Source: Bacteroidales bacterium M2 (GTDB lineage Bacteria; Bacteroidota; Bacteroidia; Bacteroidales; Muribaculaceae). From it: a DNA stretch of 9,162 nucleotides. Position numbers and translations under genes: made by a program. Below, one piece after another: positions 1-7,939 of this stretch; the stretch's first letter is position 1, and the number at the start of each line of letters is the position of its first letter. The stretch covers positions 1 through 9,162 of the forward strand of contig LUJM01000107.1 in the NCBI GenBank assembly GCA_001689415.1, read 5' to 3'. The notes below the pieces were generated by a model. It had not been told where the DNA came from and searched no databases. It saw only the letters and a list, made by a program, of their open reading frames with translations.

Positions 1-45
1 GTTGGCGATTAACTGAGTATCCCTAAATAGAACGAGTGTCAGCAT
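1..45 (-). CDS. possible 5' end of a divergent gene, cut by the window edge
   Basis: On the minus strand an ATG at 45-43 opens a frame that stays open to the window edge (15 codons, reading MLTLVLFRDTQLIAN). It is preceded by GGAG about eight bases upstream, and a loose -7-like CATTTTTG lies further upstream on the same strand. Fifteen codons are too few to identify a product or to exclude chance, and rare-looking codons (AGG, CTA) are present. The attraction is positional: it would make 46-176 a divergent promoter region. No function can be proposed. Confidence 0.22.
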   Translation of the reverse strand, partial: MLTLVLFRDTQLIAN

Positions 46-70
46 TTATATTCTCCAAAATGCAAAAATG

Positions 71-115
71 TTGGCCGAAAAGTGAAGATTTCACAAAAAT
101 TTAACACGTCGGCAA
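71..115. repeat. nested inverted repeats upstream of the first promoter
   Basis: GTGAA (82-86) and TTCAC (90-94) form a perfect 5-bp inverted repeat around a 3-nt centre. It sits inside a wider imperfect pair, TTGGCCGA (71-78) and TCGGCAA (109-115). The outer right arm lies just upstream of the -7 element at 127-135. The arrangement could be an operator serving one or two promoters. The arms are short and chance is not excluded. Confidence 0.25.
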
Positions 116-126
116 ATAATAATTGC

Positions 127-135
127 TAACTTTGC
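127..135 (+). promoter_or_regulatory. Bacteroidetes-type -7 promoter element of the lipoprotein gene
   Basis: TAACTTTGC at 127-135 matches the Bacteroidetes primary sigma factor -7 consensus TAnnTTTG. No clear TTG -33 element sits 19-21 nt upstream, where the sequence is AT-rich (TTTAACAC). Transcription would begin around 140, leaving a leader of about 35 nt. This placement also argues against the TTG start at 123, which would lie within the promoter. Confidence 0.65.
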
Positions 136-176
136 GGCTTGCAAAAAAAACTAACCGCAAAACATTTTTAAAGCAA

Positions 177-1364
177 ATGAAAAAAGTAATGTATCTTGGC
201 ATGGCCTTAGTGGCCGGTGTCCTTTCTCTTTCATCGTGCTCAGACGATCCCAAAGAAACAACAAGCCAGACTTATGATGATGCCACCGGCCTCATCCTTA
301 CTGTCAATGGCGAGCCTGTAATCGGCAAAACAGCTACCTATGTCCGTGAAGGCGAAGCTGCCACACTGACACTCAACAGCACCTTCGACCTCTCTGCTAT
401 TCCCGGAGTACCCGAAGCACTGGCCAAAAAGATTGCCGGCCCCGGCGTTATCCCCGGTAGCGCAGAGACCGTGCTCAGCTTCCCTGTAACAGGCGACAAC
501 ACTACCTTCGCCGGCGTGGGCAGCAATGATTATTGCACCTACGAGTACTCGGGTGTGGTAAGCGAAAAAGAGTTGAAGCTCGATATTACCAAGCTTGCAC
601 TCAAAGACCTCACAATAGCAGGCAAATGGGTTCCCCAGCCCTTCGACATGGAAGAAGATTGGGAAAGCGACGATTATGGCACAATCTACACTCAGCCTAT
701 CCATGCAGTATGGGATAGCTCGGCTGATTTCGATTTCATGGGCACACCCATGGCAATGAATGACCTCCTGAAGCTTCTCATGACTATGCCTCTTCTCGAT
801 GATATGTCGGTACGTCTTCCTGACGCATTGTGCGAAATGCTTCGTGATGTAACTTTTGGCACCGACGGCAACATCATCGCATCGTATGCCGACCTCAACA
901 GTGAGTCGGAGACCCTTGCATATCTTCAGAGCCCCTCGAACATGGCCCAGTACGTACTCAAAGGCAACGGCAACATGCTCTTCTACCTTAACCCGCAGGC
1001 CGTAATCGCAGCCGACAGTCGTGCCGCTGCTACAGTACCCGGCGGTATCGACATCAACAACCTGCTCGGTAATGTAATGGCGCAGCTCGCCCCGATGATG
1101 TCGGAAGGCGTGCCCATGCACTACACAATGGCCAACGACCAGCTTACCGTTTACCTCGGCACAGAGACCCTGCTTCCCCTGCTGAAGACCAATGTAGTAC
1201 CCCTGCTTCGCAACGAGGAACTTGTAAACCAGCTCGTTGAGGCAGTGAAAGCTGATGAGGACATGGGATTCATCGCCGACGTTCTTCCCGGTATGCTTGC
1301 ATCTGCCGCTGATGTAATCGACGGCACAACCAAACTCGAAATCGGTTTGAACTTCAAGAAATAA
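177..1364 (+). CDS. lipoprotein of unknown function, possibly DUF4925-like, likely surface-exposed
   Basis: A 395-aa protein beginning MKKVMYLG. The frame is open back to a TTG at 123, but that start falls on the promoter, whereas the ATG at 177 begins a classic signal peptide. Residues 1-20 are a lipoprotein signal ending in the lipobox LSSC, with Cys21 as the lipidated residue. Cys21 is followed by S-D-D, which resembles the acidic lipoprotein export signal that sends Bacteroidetes lipoproteins to the cell surface. The mature part has no transmembrane segment and no catalytic motif that I recognise. It starts with a beta-rich stretch (LILTVNGEPVIGK) and includes a PGVIPGS motif. From memory the overall character resembles the Bacteroides DUF4925 family of about 400 residues; I could not test that. 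It is a single-gene unit with its own promoter and terminator. Gene identity is secure, function unknown. Confidence 0.9.
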   Translation: MKKVMYLGMALVAGVLSLSSCSDDPKETTSQTYDDATGLILTVNGEPVIGKTATYVREGEAATLTLNSTFDLSAIPGVPEALAKKIAGPGVIPGSAETVLSFPVTGDNTTFAGVGSNDYCTYEYSGVVSEKELKLDITKLALKDLTIAGKWVPQPFDMEEDWESDDYGTIYTQPIHAVWDSSADFDFMGTPMAMNDLLKLLMTMPLLDDMSVRLPDALCEMLRDVTFGTDGNIIASYADLNSESETLAYLQSPSNMAQYVLKGNGNMLFYLNPQAVIAADSRAAATVPGGIDINNLLGNVMAQLAPMMSEGVPMHYTMANDQLTVYLGTETLLPLLKTNVVPLLRNEELVNQLVEAVKADEDMGFIADVLPGMLASAADVIDGTTKLEIGLNFKK

Positions 1365-1386
1365 TACACGTTCCAAATCATACATC

Positions 1387-1426
1387 AAGGCATCCGGGCA
1401 GTTTTGAAGGCTCGGGTGCCTTTTGT
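1387..1426 (+). terminator. intrinsic terminator after the lipoprotein gene
   Basis: The arm AAGGCATCCGGG (1387-1398) pairs over 12 bp with CTCGGGTGCCTT (1411-1422), with two G-T wobbles and a 12-nt loop. It is followed by TTGTATAT, a modest T-rich tail. It starts 22 nt after the stop codon, so it separates the lipoprotein gene from the efflux operon. No matching T-tract is seen on the other strand, so it looks one-directional. Confidence 0.7.
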
Positions 1427-1442
1427 ATATGGGTCTGTATAG

Positions 1443-1482
1443 GCTCGCGAGCTTTGACACCCGGTTGCATATCTTGGCGCAA
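1443..1482. promoter_or_regulatory. candidate operator region upstream of the efflux promoter
   Basis: GCTCGCGAGC (1443-1452) is a perfect 10-bp palindrome. Slightly downstream, TTGC (1465-1468) and GCAA (1479-1482) form a short inverted repeat with a 10-nt centre, ending just before the -33 TTG. Both are placed where a metal-responsive regulator could bind, but no regulator gene is in the window and neither matches a box I can name with confidence. Confidence 0.3.
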
Positions 1483-1484
1483 AG

Positions 1485-1516
1485 TTGTCTGTTCGCATAA
1501 TAATGTGTAACTTTGC
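1485..1516 (+). promoter_or_regulatory. promoter of the efflux operon (-33 TTG, -7 TAACTTTGC)
   Basis: TTG at 1485-1487 and TAACTTTGC at 1508-1516 are separated by 20 nt, fitting the Bacteroidetes -33/-7 arrangement (TTG, 19-21 nt, TAnnTTTG). Transcription should start near 1522, giving a very short leader of about 16 nt before the ATG at 1538. There is no Shine-Dalgarno sequence, which is usual in this phylum. Confidence 0.75.
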
Positions 1517-1537
1517 CTGACCAACAAACACATTGAT

Positions 1538-2713
1538 ATGCGCAAATTTATCATATTACCTTTGATTGCCGTGCTTACGGCATGTGGCGGGCATCACGAA
1601 AATGATGGGCATCACCATCATTCCGCAGAAGTAGAAGAACACGAACACGACAAGCACGACCATGACCATGGCGAAGCCGAATCCCATGCTCATGGAAAGG
1701 GCGAAATCGTGCTGCACAAAGAAGTTGCCGATGAGTTCGGCGTAGAAATCGATACAGTTAAGTGCGGCGACTTTTCGAGCACTGTACGAGCAGCCGGCGT
1801 GGTGCTTACTGCAAGCAGTGCTGATGCCGTAGTGTCAGCCCCGACAGCGGGAGTGGTGAGAATCGCCCCCGGAATTGAAGCCGGGCGAACATTGTCGAAA
1901 GGAGCCTTGGTGGCAACAATCGACGCCCGCAATATTACCGGCGGCGATGCCAATGCGTCGGCCAAGGCCGCACTCGATGCCGCCCGCACGGAATATGAAC
2001 GTATAGAGGCGCTGTACAAGGACCGCCTCGCAACGATAGGCGAGCGCAATGCCGCGCTGGCCGCTTACAATCAGGCCAAGGCCGCATACAGCCCTGCAGC
2101 ATCGTCGGGCCGTGCGACAAGCCCTATAGCCGGAACTGTAACGTCGCTTGACGTGCGTCAGGGCCAGTATGTCGAAGCCGGGGCGGTTCTTGCCACCGTT
2201 GCCGCCGACGGCGAGCAGGTGCTGAGAATCGACCTGCCGCAGCGGTATTATTCAATGGCGTCGACTCTTAGCGATGCGGTGGTGTCGCTGCCATATAGCG
2301 ACAAGGCCGTGAAACTGAGCGAACTTGGCGGCCGACGGCTTACAACAGCCCCTGTAGCCGCATCGGGCGCTGCTGCGGCGTATATACCGGTGTACTTCAA
2401 TGCCGGACGCACGCCGGGACTTGTTGCCGGAACGACCTTTACAGCATATCTCCTTGGTTCGCCGCGCAGCAATGTTGTGAGCGTGCCTGCCGAAGCTCTA
2501 TCCGAGCAGCAGGGCGACTACTTTGTATATGAGCGCCTCGACGAAGAGTGCTATGCCAAGCGCAGAGTTGAAATCGGCGCATCCGACGGTATGCGCGTAG
2601 AAATTCGCAGCGGTGTGGAGCCGGGCACGCTTATCGTAGGCAAGGGCGTGACTACAGTTCGCCTTGCCGAAACCGGCAGCAATATTCCCGAAGGCCATAG
2701 CCACAATCATTAA
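1538..2713 (+). CDS. RND efflux periplasmic adaptor lipoprotein (CusB/CzcB-like) with His-rich N-terminus
   Basis: A 391-aa membrane-fusion protein that would link an inner-membrane RND pump to a TolC-type channel in the periplasm. Residues 1-15 are a signal peptide with lipobox LTAC; Cys16 is lipidated and followed by G-G-H rather than acidic residues, consistent with staying periplasm-facing. Residues 19-52 hold 13 histidines mixed with Asp and Glu, and the last five residues contain three more (H387, H389, H391), which suggests divalent metal binding. Two half-lipoyl segments (about 98-129, APTAGVV, and 194-223, SPIAGTV) flank a short alpha-hairpin (about 138-182). A beta-barrel (about 226-310) and a membrane-proximal domain (about 312-378) follow. 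This is the standard adaptor order. The pump gene starts 12 nt later. Metal specificity cannot be read from the sequence, and the His tract could act as buffer or chaperone rather than as transport site. Confidence 0.93.
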   Translation: MRKFIILPLIAVLTACGGHHENDGHHHHSAEVEEHEHDKHDHDHGEAESHAHGKGEIVLHKEVADEFGVEIDTVKCGDFSSTVRAAGVVLTASSADAVVSAPTAGVVRIAPGIEAGRTLSKGALVATIDARNITGGDANASAKAALDAARTEYERIEALYKDRLATIGERNAALAAYNQAKAAYSPAASSGRATSPIAGTVTSLDVRQGQYVEAGAVLATVAADGEQVLRIDLPQRYYSMASTLSDAVVSLPYSDKAVKLSELGGRRLTTAPVAASGAAAAYIPVYFNAGRTPGLVAGTTFTAYLLGSPRSNVVSVPAEALSEQQGDYFVYERLDEECYAKRRVEIGASDGMRVEIRSGVEPGTLIVGKGVTTVRLAETGSNIPEGHSHNH

Positions 2714-2725
2714 AGCGCGAAAGAG

Positions 2726-5700
2726 ATGCTGAACAGAATCATACGTTTTTCTCTCGACAACAGGCTTACAGTGCTTATCCTAACCGCCATTGTATTGATC
2801 GGCGGTCTGGTTACACTGATGCGCATGGAGATAGATATTTTCCCCGACCTCAATGCGCCGACGGTGGTGGTGATGACCGAAGCCCCCGGCCTCGCCCCCG
2901 AGGAGGTTGAAAAGGTGGTGAGCTATCCTATCGAGACCGCCGTCAACGGCAGTACCGGAGTTCGCCGCGTGCGCTCGACATCTACAACCGGCTTCTCGGT
3001 AGTGTGGGTCGAATTTGACTGGGGCACGGATATTTATACTGCCCGCCAGATAGTGAGCGAACGCCTCGATGCCGCAGCCGAAAGCTTGCCCGAAGGCGTA
3101 GACAAGCCCGTTATGGGCCCGCAGTCGTCGATACTCGGCGAGATTATGATTGTAGGTCTGAGGGCGGATTCGACGTCCTTGCTCGAACTGCGCCGCCTTG
3201 CCGAGACGGTAGTCCGCCCACGCCTTCTTGCCCTCGGCGGAGTATCGCAGGTGGCGGTGATCGGCGGAGATGCGCCCGAGTATCAAATCAAAATCAATCC
3301 CGACCGTATGCGCCTGCTCGACGTTAGTCTCGACGAACTCCTTGAGGCTGCCGACGGCTTGAACTCCAATGCCGGTGGCGGTGTGGTATACCAGTACGGT
3401 AACGAGTATATTATCAAGGCCGATATCAACACATCGGATTGCACAGCGCTGTCGCAGGCAGTGATACGCAGCGATGAGCGCGGTATTGTTACGATTGGCG
3501 ATGTTGCGTCGGTAGAGCTCGGAGGCCGTCTGCCGCGTATCGGTGTAGCCTCTGTAGAGGCCGAGCCTGCGGTGATTGTGACTGTGACCAAGCAACCGGC
3601 GACAGGCACGATACAGTTGACCGAGGAAATAGACCGCGCCCTCGAGTCGATGAAGACCACGCTGCCTTCCGACGTGCATGTGTCGACCGATATTTTCCGT
3701 CAGAGCGACTTTATCGACAACTCTATCAGCAACCTTCAGCGTAGTTTGCTCGAGGGTGCGCTGTTTGTGATAATAGTGCTGTTCTTCTTCCTGATGAACA
3801 TCCGCACGACCCTTATTTCAGTCATAGCGCTGCCACTTTCGATTATTGTGTCGGTGTTGATACTCAATCTCTTGGGTTATACTATCAATACCATGAGTCT
3901 TGGCGGTATCGCCATAGCGATCGGCTGCCTTGTTGATGATGCGATAGTCGACGTAGAGAATGTGTACAAACGCTTGCGGCAGAATTCTCAACTGCCCGAG
4001 GGGCAGCGCCGGAGCGTGCTCGACTGCGTATATCATGCCTCAGCCGAGGTGCGTATGCCTATCTTCAACTCAACGCTCATCATCACCGCCGCATTCCTGC
4101 CGCTGTTCTTCCTCACCGGCATGGAAGGCCGTATGCTCATACCCCTCGGCGTGGCGTTTATCGTGGCCCTTGCGGCATCTACGATAGTGGCGTTGACGCT
4201 GACCCCGGTGCTGTGCAGCTACCTCCTGGGCAACTCTGCCGAGAATAAAGAACTTGGTCGCGAACCGGCAGTGACACGAGCCATGCGCAATGCCTACAGC
4301 CGCTCGCTGTCGTGGATGTTGGCACACAGCCGGGCTATGCTCGTAGCCGTAGGAGTATTGTTTGTCGCCGCTCTGGTATGCTTCTTTACTCTTGGCCGAG
4401 GTTTCCTGCCCAGGTTCAACGAAGGCTCGTTTACAATCAACGTGTCCACATTGCCGGGCATATCGCTTGATGAGAGCGATGCCATTGGCCGTAGGGCAGA
4501 GCAGATTATACTCGAAACCCCCGAGGTGAAGACTGTAGCCCGCAAGACGGGCCGTGCCGAGCTCGACGAGCATTCGCTCGGCGTGAATGTGTCGGAAATC
4601 GAAGCTCCCTATACCCTCGACAAACGCAGCCGCGCGGAAGTTGCCGCCGACCTGCGTCACCGTCTCGGCGAGATACCGGGCGCAGTGGTAGAAATCGGCC
4701 AGCCTATATCGCACCGCATCGATGCCATGCTGTCGGGCGCACAATCGCAGATTGCTATCAAGATTTTCGGCCCGGACCTCAACCGCCTCTTTGCTATCGG
4801 CAAGGAAGTGAAGGAAATTGCCGGATCGGTAGAAGGTACTGTAGATGTGAATATCGAGCAGCAGACCGAGCGTCCGCAGCTGCTGATACGCCCTCGTCGC
4901 GATGTGCTTGCAGCGCGTGGCGTGAGAATGGGCGATTTTGCAAACGCCATAGAGACAGCCCTCGGCGGACGAGTGGTATCGCAGGTCTATAGCGACGGTT
5001 ATGCCTATGATGTGGCTGTGATTCTTGATGAAGAACACCGAGGCACCCTCGACGATATCGCCGCCCTGACGGTCGACAGCCCCTCGGGTAAAATCAGCCT
5101 TGGCGAGCTTGCCGATATCAAGTCGACGAGCGGCCCCAATACTGTCAACCGCGAGAATGTAGAGCGCCGCCTGCTTGTTTCGGCCAATGTGGAAGGCCGC
5201 GACCTTCGCAGCACCGTCGATGAAATACGCCGCCGCGTAGAGGAAAATATCGAGATGCCGCAGGGATATCACATAGCCTACGGCGGTCAGTTTGAGAGCG
5301 AACAGGCAGCGTCGCGCACCCTTATGTGGGCCTCGCTCGGAGCCTTGCTGATAATCTTCATGCTGCTTTACGGCGAATTCAAGTCGGTGTCGCAGTCGCT
5401 CGTGATTCTTGTGAATATGCCCCTTGCGCTTATCGGCGGCGTGTTTATGCTTGCCATTTGCGGCGACGAGGTCAATATACCCGCTATCATCGGCTTTATC
5501 TCGCTAATGGGTATCAGTACCCGCAACGGTATGCTGCTGATGAGCCGCTACAACCACCTCAAAACCGAGGGCATGAGCCTTGCCGACCGCATCGGCCTCG
5601 GATCGTCGGACCGACTGCTGCCTATTGTTATGACCGCACTGACCTCGGCTCTTGCGCTGATACCGCTGGCAGTCAACGGCGACGCCCCCGGCAACGAGAT

Positions 5701-5812
5701 ACAGGCACCTATGGCTATAGTGATACTTGGCGGCCTGCTAAGTTCGACGCTGCTAAACATATATGTTGTTCCTGCCCTTTACAGGATTCTAAACCGCAAC
5801 GAAAACAAATGA
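2726..5812 (+). CDS. CusA/CzcA-family heavy-metal RND efflux pump, inner-membrane permease
   Basis: A 1028-aa proton-driven RND permease of normal family length. TM1 is at about 11-31, and a large periplasmic domain follows with the family hallmarks EIDIFPDL and EVEKVVSYPIE. TM2-TM6 lie at about 341-497 and TM7 at 537-556, followed by a second periplasmic domain (about 560-865) and TM8-TM12 (about 868-1017). TM4 carries AIGCLVDDAIVDVEN (398-412) with acidic D404, D405, D409 and E411, typical of heavy-metal RND pumps and likely part of the proton relay. By my gapless comparison with E. coli CusA from memory, its metal-binding Met573, Met623 and Met672 correspond to Asn572, a non-Met residue near 620, and Ala667 (Met668 is adjacent). 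This argues against a Cu(I)/Ag(I) pump. The start follows the adaptor stop by 12 nt, and the stop overlaps the next ATG. Zn, Co, Ni or Cd export is inference. Confidence 0.95.
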   Translation: MLNRIIRFSLDNRLTVLILTAIVLIGGLVTLMRMEIDIFPDLNAPTVVVMTEAPGLAPEEVEKVVSYPIETAVNGSTGVRRVRSTSTTGFSVVWVEFDWGTDIYTARQIVSERLDAAAESLPEGVDKPVMGPQSSILGEIMIVGLRADSTSLLELRRLAETVVRPRLLALGGVSQVAVIGGDAPEYQIKINPDRMRLLDVSLDELLEAADGLNSNAGGGVVYQYGNEYIIKADINTSDCTALSQAVIRSDERGIVTIGDVASVELGGRLPRIGVASVEAEPAVIVTVTKQPATGTIQLTEEIDRALESMKTTLPSDVHVSTDIFRQSDFIDNSISNLQRSLLEGALFVIIVLFFFLMNIRTTLISVIALPLSIIVSVLILNLLGYTINTMSLGGIAIAIGCLVDDAIVDVENVYKRLRQNSQLPEGQRRSVLDCVYHASAEVRMPIFNSTLIITAAFLPLFFLTGMEGRMLIPLGVAFIVALAASTIVALTLTPVLCSYLLGNSAENKELGREPAVTRAMRNAYSRSLSWMLAHSRAMLVAVGVLFVAALVCFFTLGRGFLPRFNEGSFTINVSTLPGISLDESDAIGRRAEQIILETPEVKTVARKTGRAELDEHSLGVNVSEIEAPYTLDKRSRAEVAADLRHRLGEIPGAVVEIGQPISHRIDAMLSGAQSQIAIKIFGPDLNRLFAIGKEVKEIAGSVEGTVDVNIEQQTERPQLLIRPRRDVLAARGVRMGDFANAIETALGGRVVSQVYSDGYAYDVAVILDEEHRGTLDDIAALTVDSPSGKISLGELADIKSTSGPNTVNRENVERRLLVSANVEGRDLRSTVDEIRRRVEENIEMPQGYHIAYGGQFESEQAASRTLMWASLGALLIIFMLLYGEFKSVSQSLVILVNMPLALIGGVFMLAICGDEVNIPAIIGFISLMGISTRNGMLLMSRYNHLKTEGMSLADRIGLGSSDRLLPIVMTALTSALALIPLAVNGDAPGNEIQAPMAIVILGGLLSSTLLNIYVVPALYRILNRNENK

Positions 5813-6990
5813 AAAAAGGATTAATCCCTCTCTTCGCCATACTCATATCCATTTCATCACAGGCCTCAGACCTCGATGCCCTGTGCTATTCTGTAGCTCT
5901 CAAGTCGCCGTCTATCGCAGCCGAAGGCTCGCGCCTTCAGGCCGAGCGGCTACAAGGCGAGGTCGACAACAGCCTTGCGGGGCCTGATGTAGACTTCGAC
6001 TATAAATTTGCCGACGAAAGCAGCGACAACCGCTGGGGTGTATCGGTAGGGCAGGGCTTTGACTGGCCCGGTGTATATGCCGCAAGGCGTAAGTCGAATA
6101 AACTGAGAGCGAATGCCTTCGAACTGTTGCACCGTAGCAATGTGGTAGACAAGGCCCTCGAACTCAAACTTGCCGCTATACGTCTTGGCCAGGCGCGAGC
6201 CAACCTCAAGGTAATCGGCGAGGCTCACAGCAATTTCGAGCAGCTTGTAGATAACCTTCGCAAATCGTACGATCGAGGCGAGGCTACCATTCTTGCCATG
6301 CGCAAATCGGAATTGCAGTTGATGTCGATACTCACAGCCTTGGCCAATGCCGAGAGCGAGGTACTGCGAGCCGAGGCCGCTATCGAGGCTATCGAACCCG
6401 GTTGCCTCGGCGAGTTCAAGGCGCTCGCAGGCCTGAATGTTGAGCCTCTGAGGCCGATTGCCGAATACGAGCAATCGCTTGCCTCCGCCCCCGACCTTGC
6501 CGGTAAGAAGGCCGAGCTCGAAGCCGCCCGCAACGATATTTCTGTCGCACGCCGCGGCTCCATGCCGTCGTTTAAACTATCGTATGCCCACGACTACGAG
6601 GACGGCAAGCATTTCAACGGCTTCGGCATAGGCATTTCCTTGCCCTCGTGGCAGCCGAAGAAATCGGTACGTATGGCCGAGGCCAAGGCCATTGCCGCCG
6701 ACTTCGACGTGCTCGACTACGACATCGTGCGCAAGGCACGTCTCAATGCCGATTACAATGAGGCGCGGCATCTCTATGAGCGCATCGCCAACGAGCGCGA
6801 GGTGCTTGCCAACGACTACCCGGCACTGCTCAAAAAGGCATTTGATTTGGGCATATTTACAATCTTCGAGTATCTGACAGAATACAATACCTATCTCGAC
6901 ACCCTTGCCGAGCACAATGCGCTGATAGTGAGGTATGCCGAAATTGAGGCGCAGCTTGCCAGATATATCTCGTTCAACGCCCAAAACTGA
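5809..6990 (+). CDS. TolC-family outer-membrane efflux protein
   Basis: A 393-aa outer-membrane factor providing the exit duct for the pump. The frame is open upstream inside the pump gene, but the ATG at 5809, overlapping the pump stop as ATGA, begins a clear signal peptide (MKKGLIPLFAILISISSQAS). The ATGA overlap suggests translational coupling. There is no lipobox, unlike lipid-modified CusC. The two-fold repeat of the family is visible: long amphipathic helices (about 27-55 and 100-190) with a beta segment containing GPDVDFDY and FDWPGVYAARR (about 58-93), then helices (about 228-249 and 284-388) with beta segment SFKLSYA to GISLPSWQPKK (about 254-285). At 393 residues it is shorter than TolC or CusC (about 460-490) but within what I recall for Bacteroidetes homologues. 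Family assignment is strong, partner assignment follows from position. Confidence 0.9.
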   Translation: MKKGLIPLFAILISISSQASDLDALCYSVALKSPSIAAEGSRLQAERLQGEVDNSLAGPDVDFDYKFADESSDNRWGVSVGQGFDWPGVYAARRKSNKLRANAFELLHRSNVVDKALELKLAAIRLGQARANLKVIGEAHSNFEQLVDNLRKSYDRGEATILAMRKSELQLMSILTALANAESEVLRAEAAIEAIEPGCLGEFKALAGLNVEPLRPIAEYEQSLASAPDLAGKKAELEAARNDISVARRGSMPSFKLSYAHDYEDGKHFNGFGIGISLPSWQPKKSVRMAEAKAIAADFDVLDYDIVRKARLNADYNEARHLYERIANEREVLANDYPALLKKAFDLGIFTIFEYLTEYNTYLDTLAEHNALIVRYAEIEAQLARYISFNAQN

Positions 6991-6997
6991 TAAATCA

Positions 6998-7933
6998 ATG
7001 ACCGTAGAGCCATATCAGCCGCATCTGAAGCCCGAATGGGACATGGTGGTGGAGCAGAGCCGCAACGGCACATTCCTGCATCGTCGCGACTACATGGACT
7101 ATCATGCCGACCGCTTCGAGGATATGTCGCTCATCGCCCGCGACGATTCCGGACGCATCATTGCCGTGATGCCCGCTCATCGCTGCGGCGACACCGTTAC
7201 CAGTCATGGAGGCCTTACCTACGGTGGCTGGCTTATGACACCGAGGGCCGATATGATTGCGATGACCGAGGTGTGGAGGCTGATGACTGCTCTGTTGGCC
7301 GACATGGGTATTGCGAGGCTGATATACAGGCCTGTGCCTCATATCTATCACAAATATCCCGCCGAGGAAGATTTATATGCCCTTTGGAGAGCCGGTGGTC
7401 GGCTCGAAAGGACTTTGGTATCGAGCGTGATTGACGTGTCGGAGCCGCTGTCATTCGATATGTCGGCGCGGCAGAGCGTGCGCAAGGCCATGCGCAGCGG
7501 CGTGACGGTGCGCGAGTCGGACGACTGGGCCGGATTCTGGCAAGTGCTCGAAGAAAGGCTCGCGACGGCTCATGGTGCAAGGCCTGTTCATTCGCTCGAC
7601 GAGATTTTGCTGCTGCGTAGTCGTTTTCCGGAAAACATACGCTTGTTTACTGCCGAATACGAGGGAGAAATCGTGGCCGGTAGTGTGATTTACTATACCG
7701 ATAAAGTTGCTCACAGCCAGTATACAGGCAGCACCGAGGCCGGACGCAGACTCCGCTCTCTGCCGCTGCTCTACAGGCATATTATCGATACCATGCCCGA
7801 GGGTATAAGGTACTTCGACCTCGGCACAAGCAACGAGGATGCCGGTCGATACCTCAACGAAGGCCTTGTACGCCAGAAAGCATCGTATGGTGCCAGGGCG
7901 GTGGCGTTTAATTCTTACTGCATTGATATTTAA
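6998..7933 (+). CDS. GNAT/FemAB-like acyltransferase, substrate unknown
   Basis: A 311-aa soluble protein without signal peptide or membrane segment, so cytoplasmic. I chose the ATG at 6998, seven nt after the TolC stop, because the open frame further upstream (ATG at 6935) would overlap the TolC coding end by over 50 nt and encodes only a basic, low-complexity tail. The sequence resembles Bacteroidetes GNAT-fold proteins of the FemAB/BioF2-like type. Marks include SRNGTFLHRRDYMDYH (21-36), HGGLTYGGW (70-78), RPVPHIYHKYPAEEDLYAL (111-129), a C-terminal GNAT-like half with VAGSVIYY (226-233), and FDLGTSNEDAGRYLNEGL (273-290). Relatives are often found with cell-surface polysaccharide genes, but the acyl donor and acceptor are unknown. 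Its place within a metal-efflux operon is unusual. A role in modifying an envelope component, or amino-acyl transfer, is inference. Confidence 0.82.
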   Translation: MTVEPYQPHLKPEWDMVVEQSRNGTFLHRRDYMDYHADRFEDMSLIARDDSGRIIAVMPAHRCGDTVTSHGGLTYGGWLMTPRADMIAMTEVWRLMTALLADMGIARLIYRPVPHIYHKYPAEEDLYALWRAGGRLERTLVSSVIDVSEPLSFDMSARQSVRKAMRSGVTVRESDDWAGFWQVLEERLATAHGARPVHSLDEILLLRSRFPENIRLFTAEYEGEIVAGSVIYYTDKVAHSQYTGSTEAGRRLRSLPLLYRHIIDTMPEGIRYFDLGTSNEDAGRYLNEGLVRQKASYGARAVAFNSYCIDI

Positions 7934-7939
7934 TTGACT

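Noticed and set aside
123..176. TTG start at 123 for the lipoprotein gene
   Set aside because: It lies on the -7 promoter element and would put 18 extra residues before a clean signal peptide.
240..1460. 406-codon open frame on the minus strand across the lipoprotein gene
   Set aside because: It is a mirror frame of a gene with a signal peptide, promoter and terminator. Its protein is rich in Cys and His without any domain, and it runs through the terminator.
4070..5272. 400-codon minus-strand frame inside the pump gene (also one at 2780-3679)
   Set aside because: These arise from biased codon use opposite a well-conserved RND pump. The translations show no family features and no promoter was found.
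5326..5808. Upstream extension of the TolC gene to 5326
   Set aside because: The added residues overlap conserved pump transmembrane segments in another frame, and the real signal peptide begins at 5809.
6935..6997. Upstream start for the acyltransferase gene
   Set aside because: It would overlap the TolC coding end by more than 50 nt, and the added basic residues precede the conserved start of the family.
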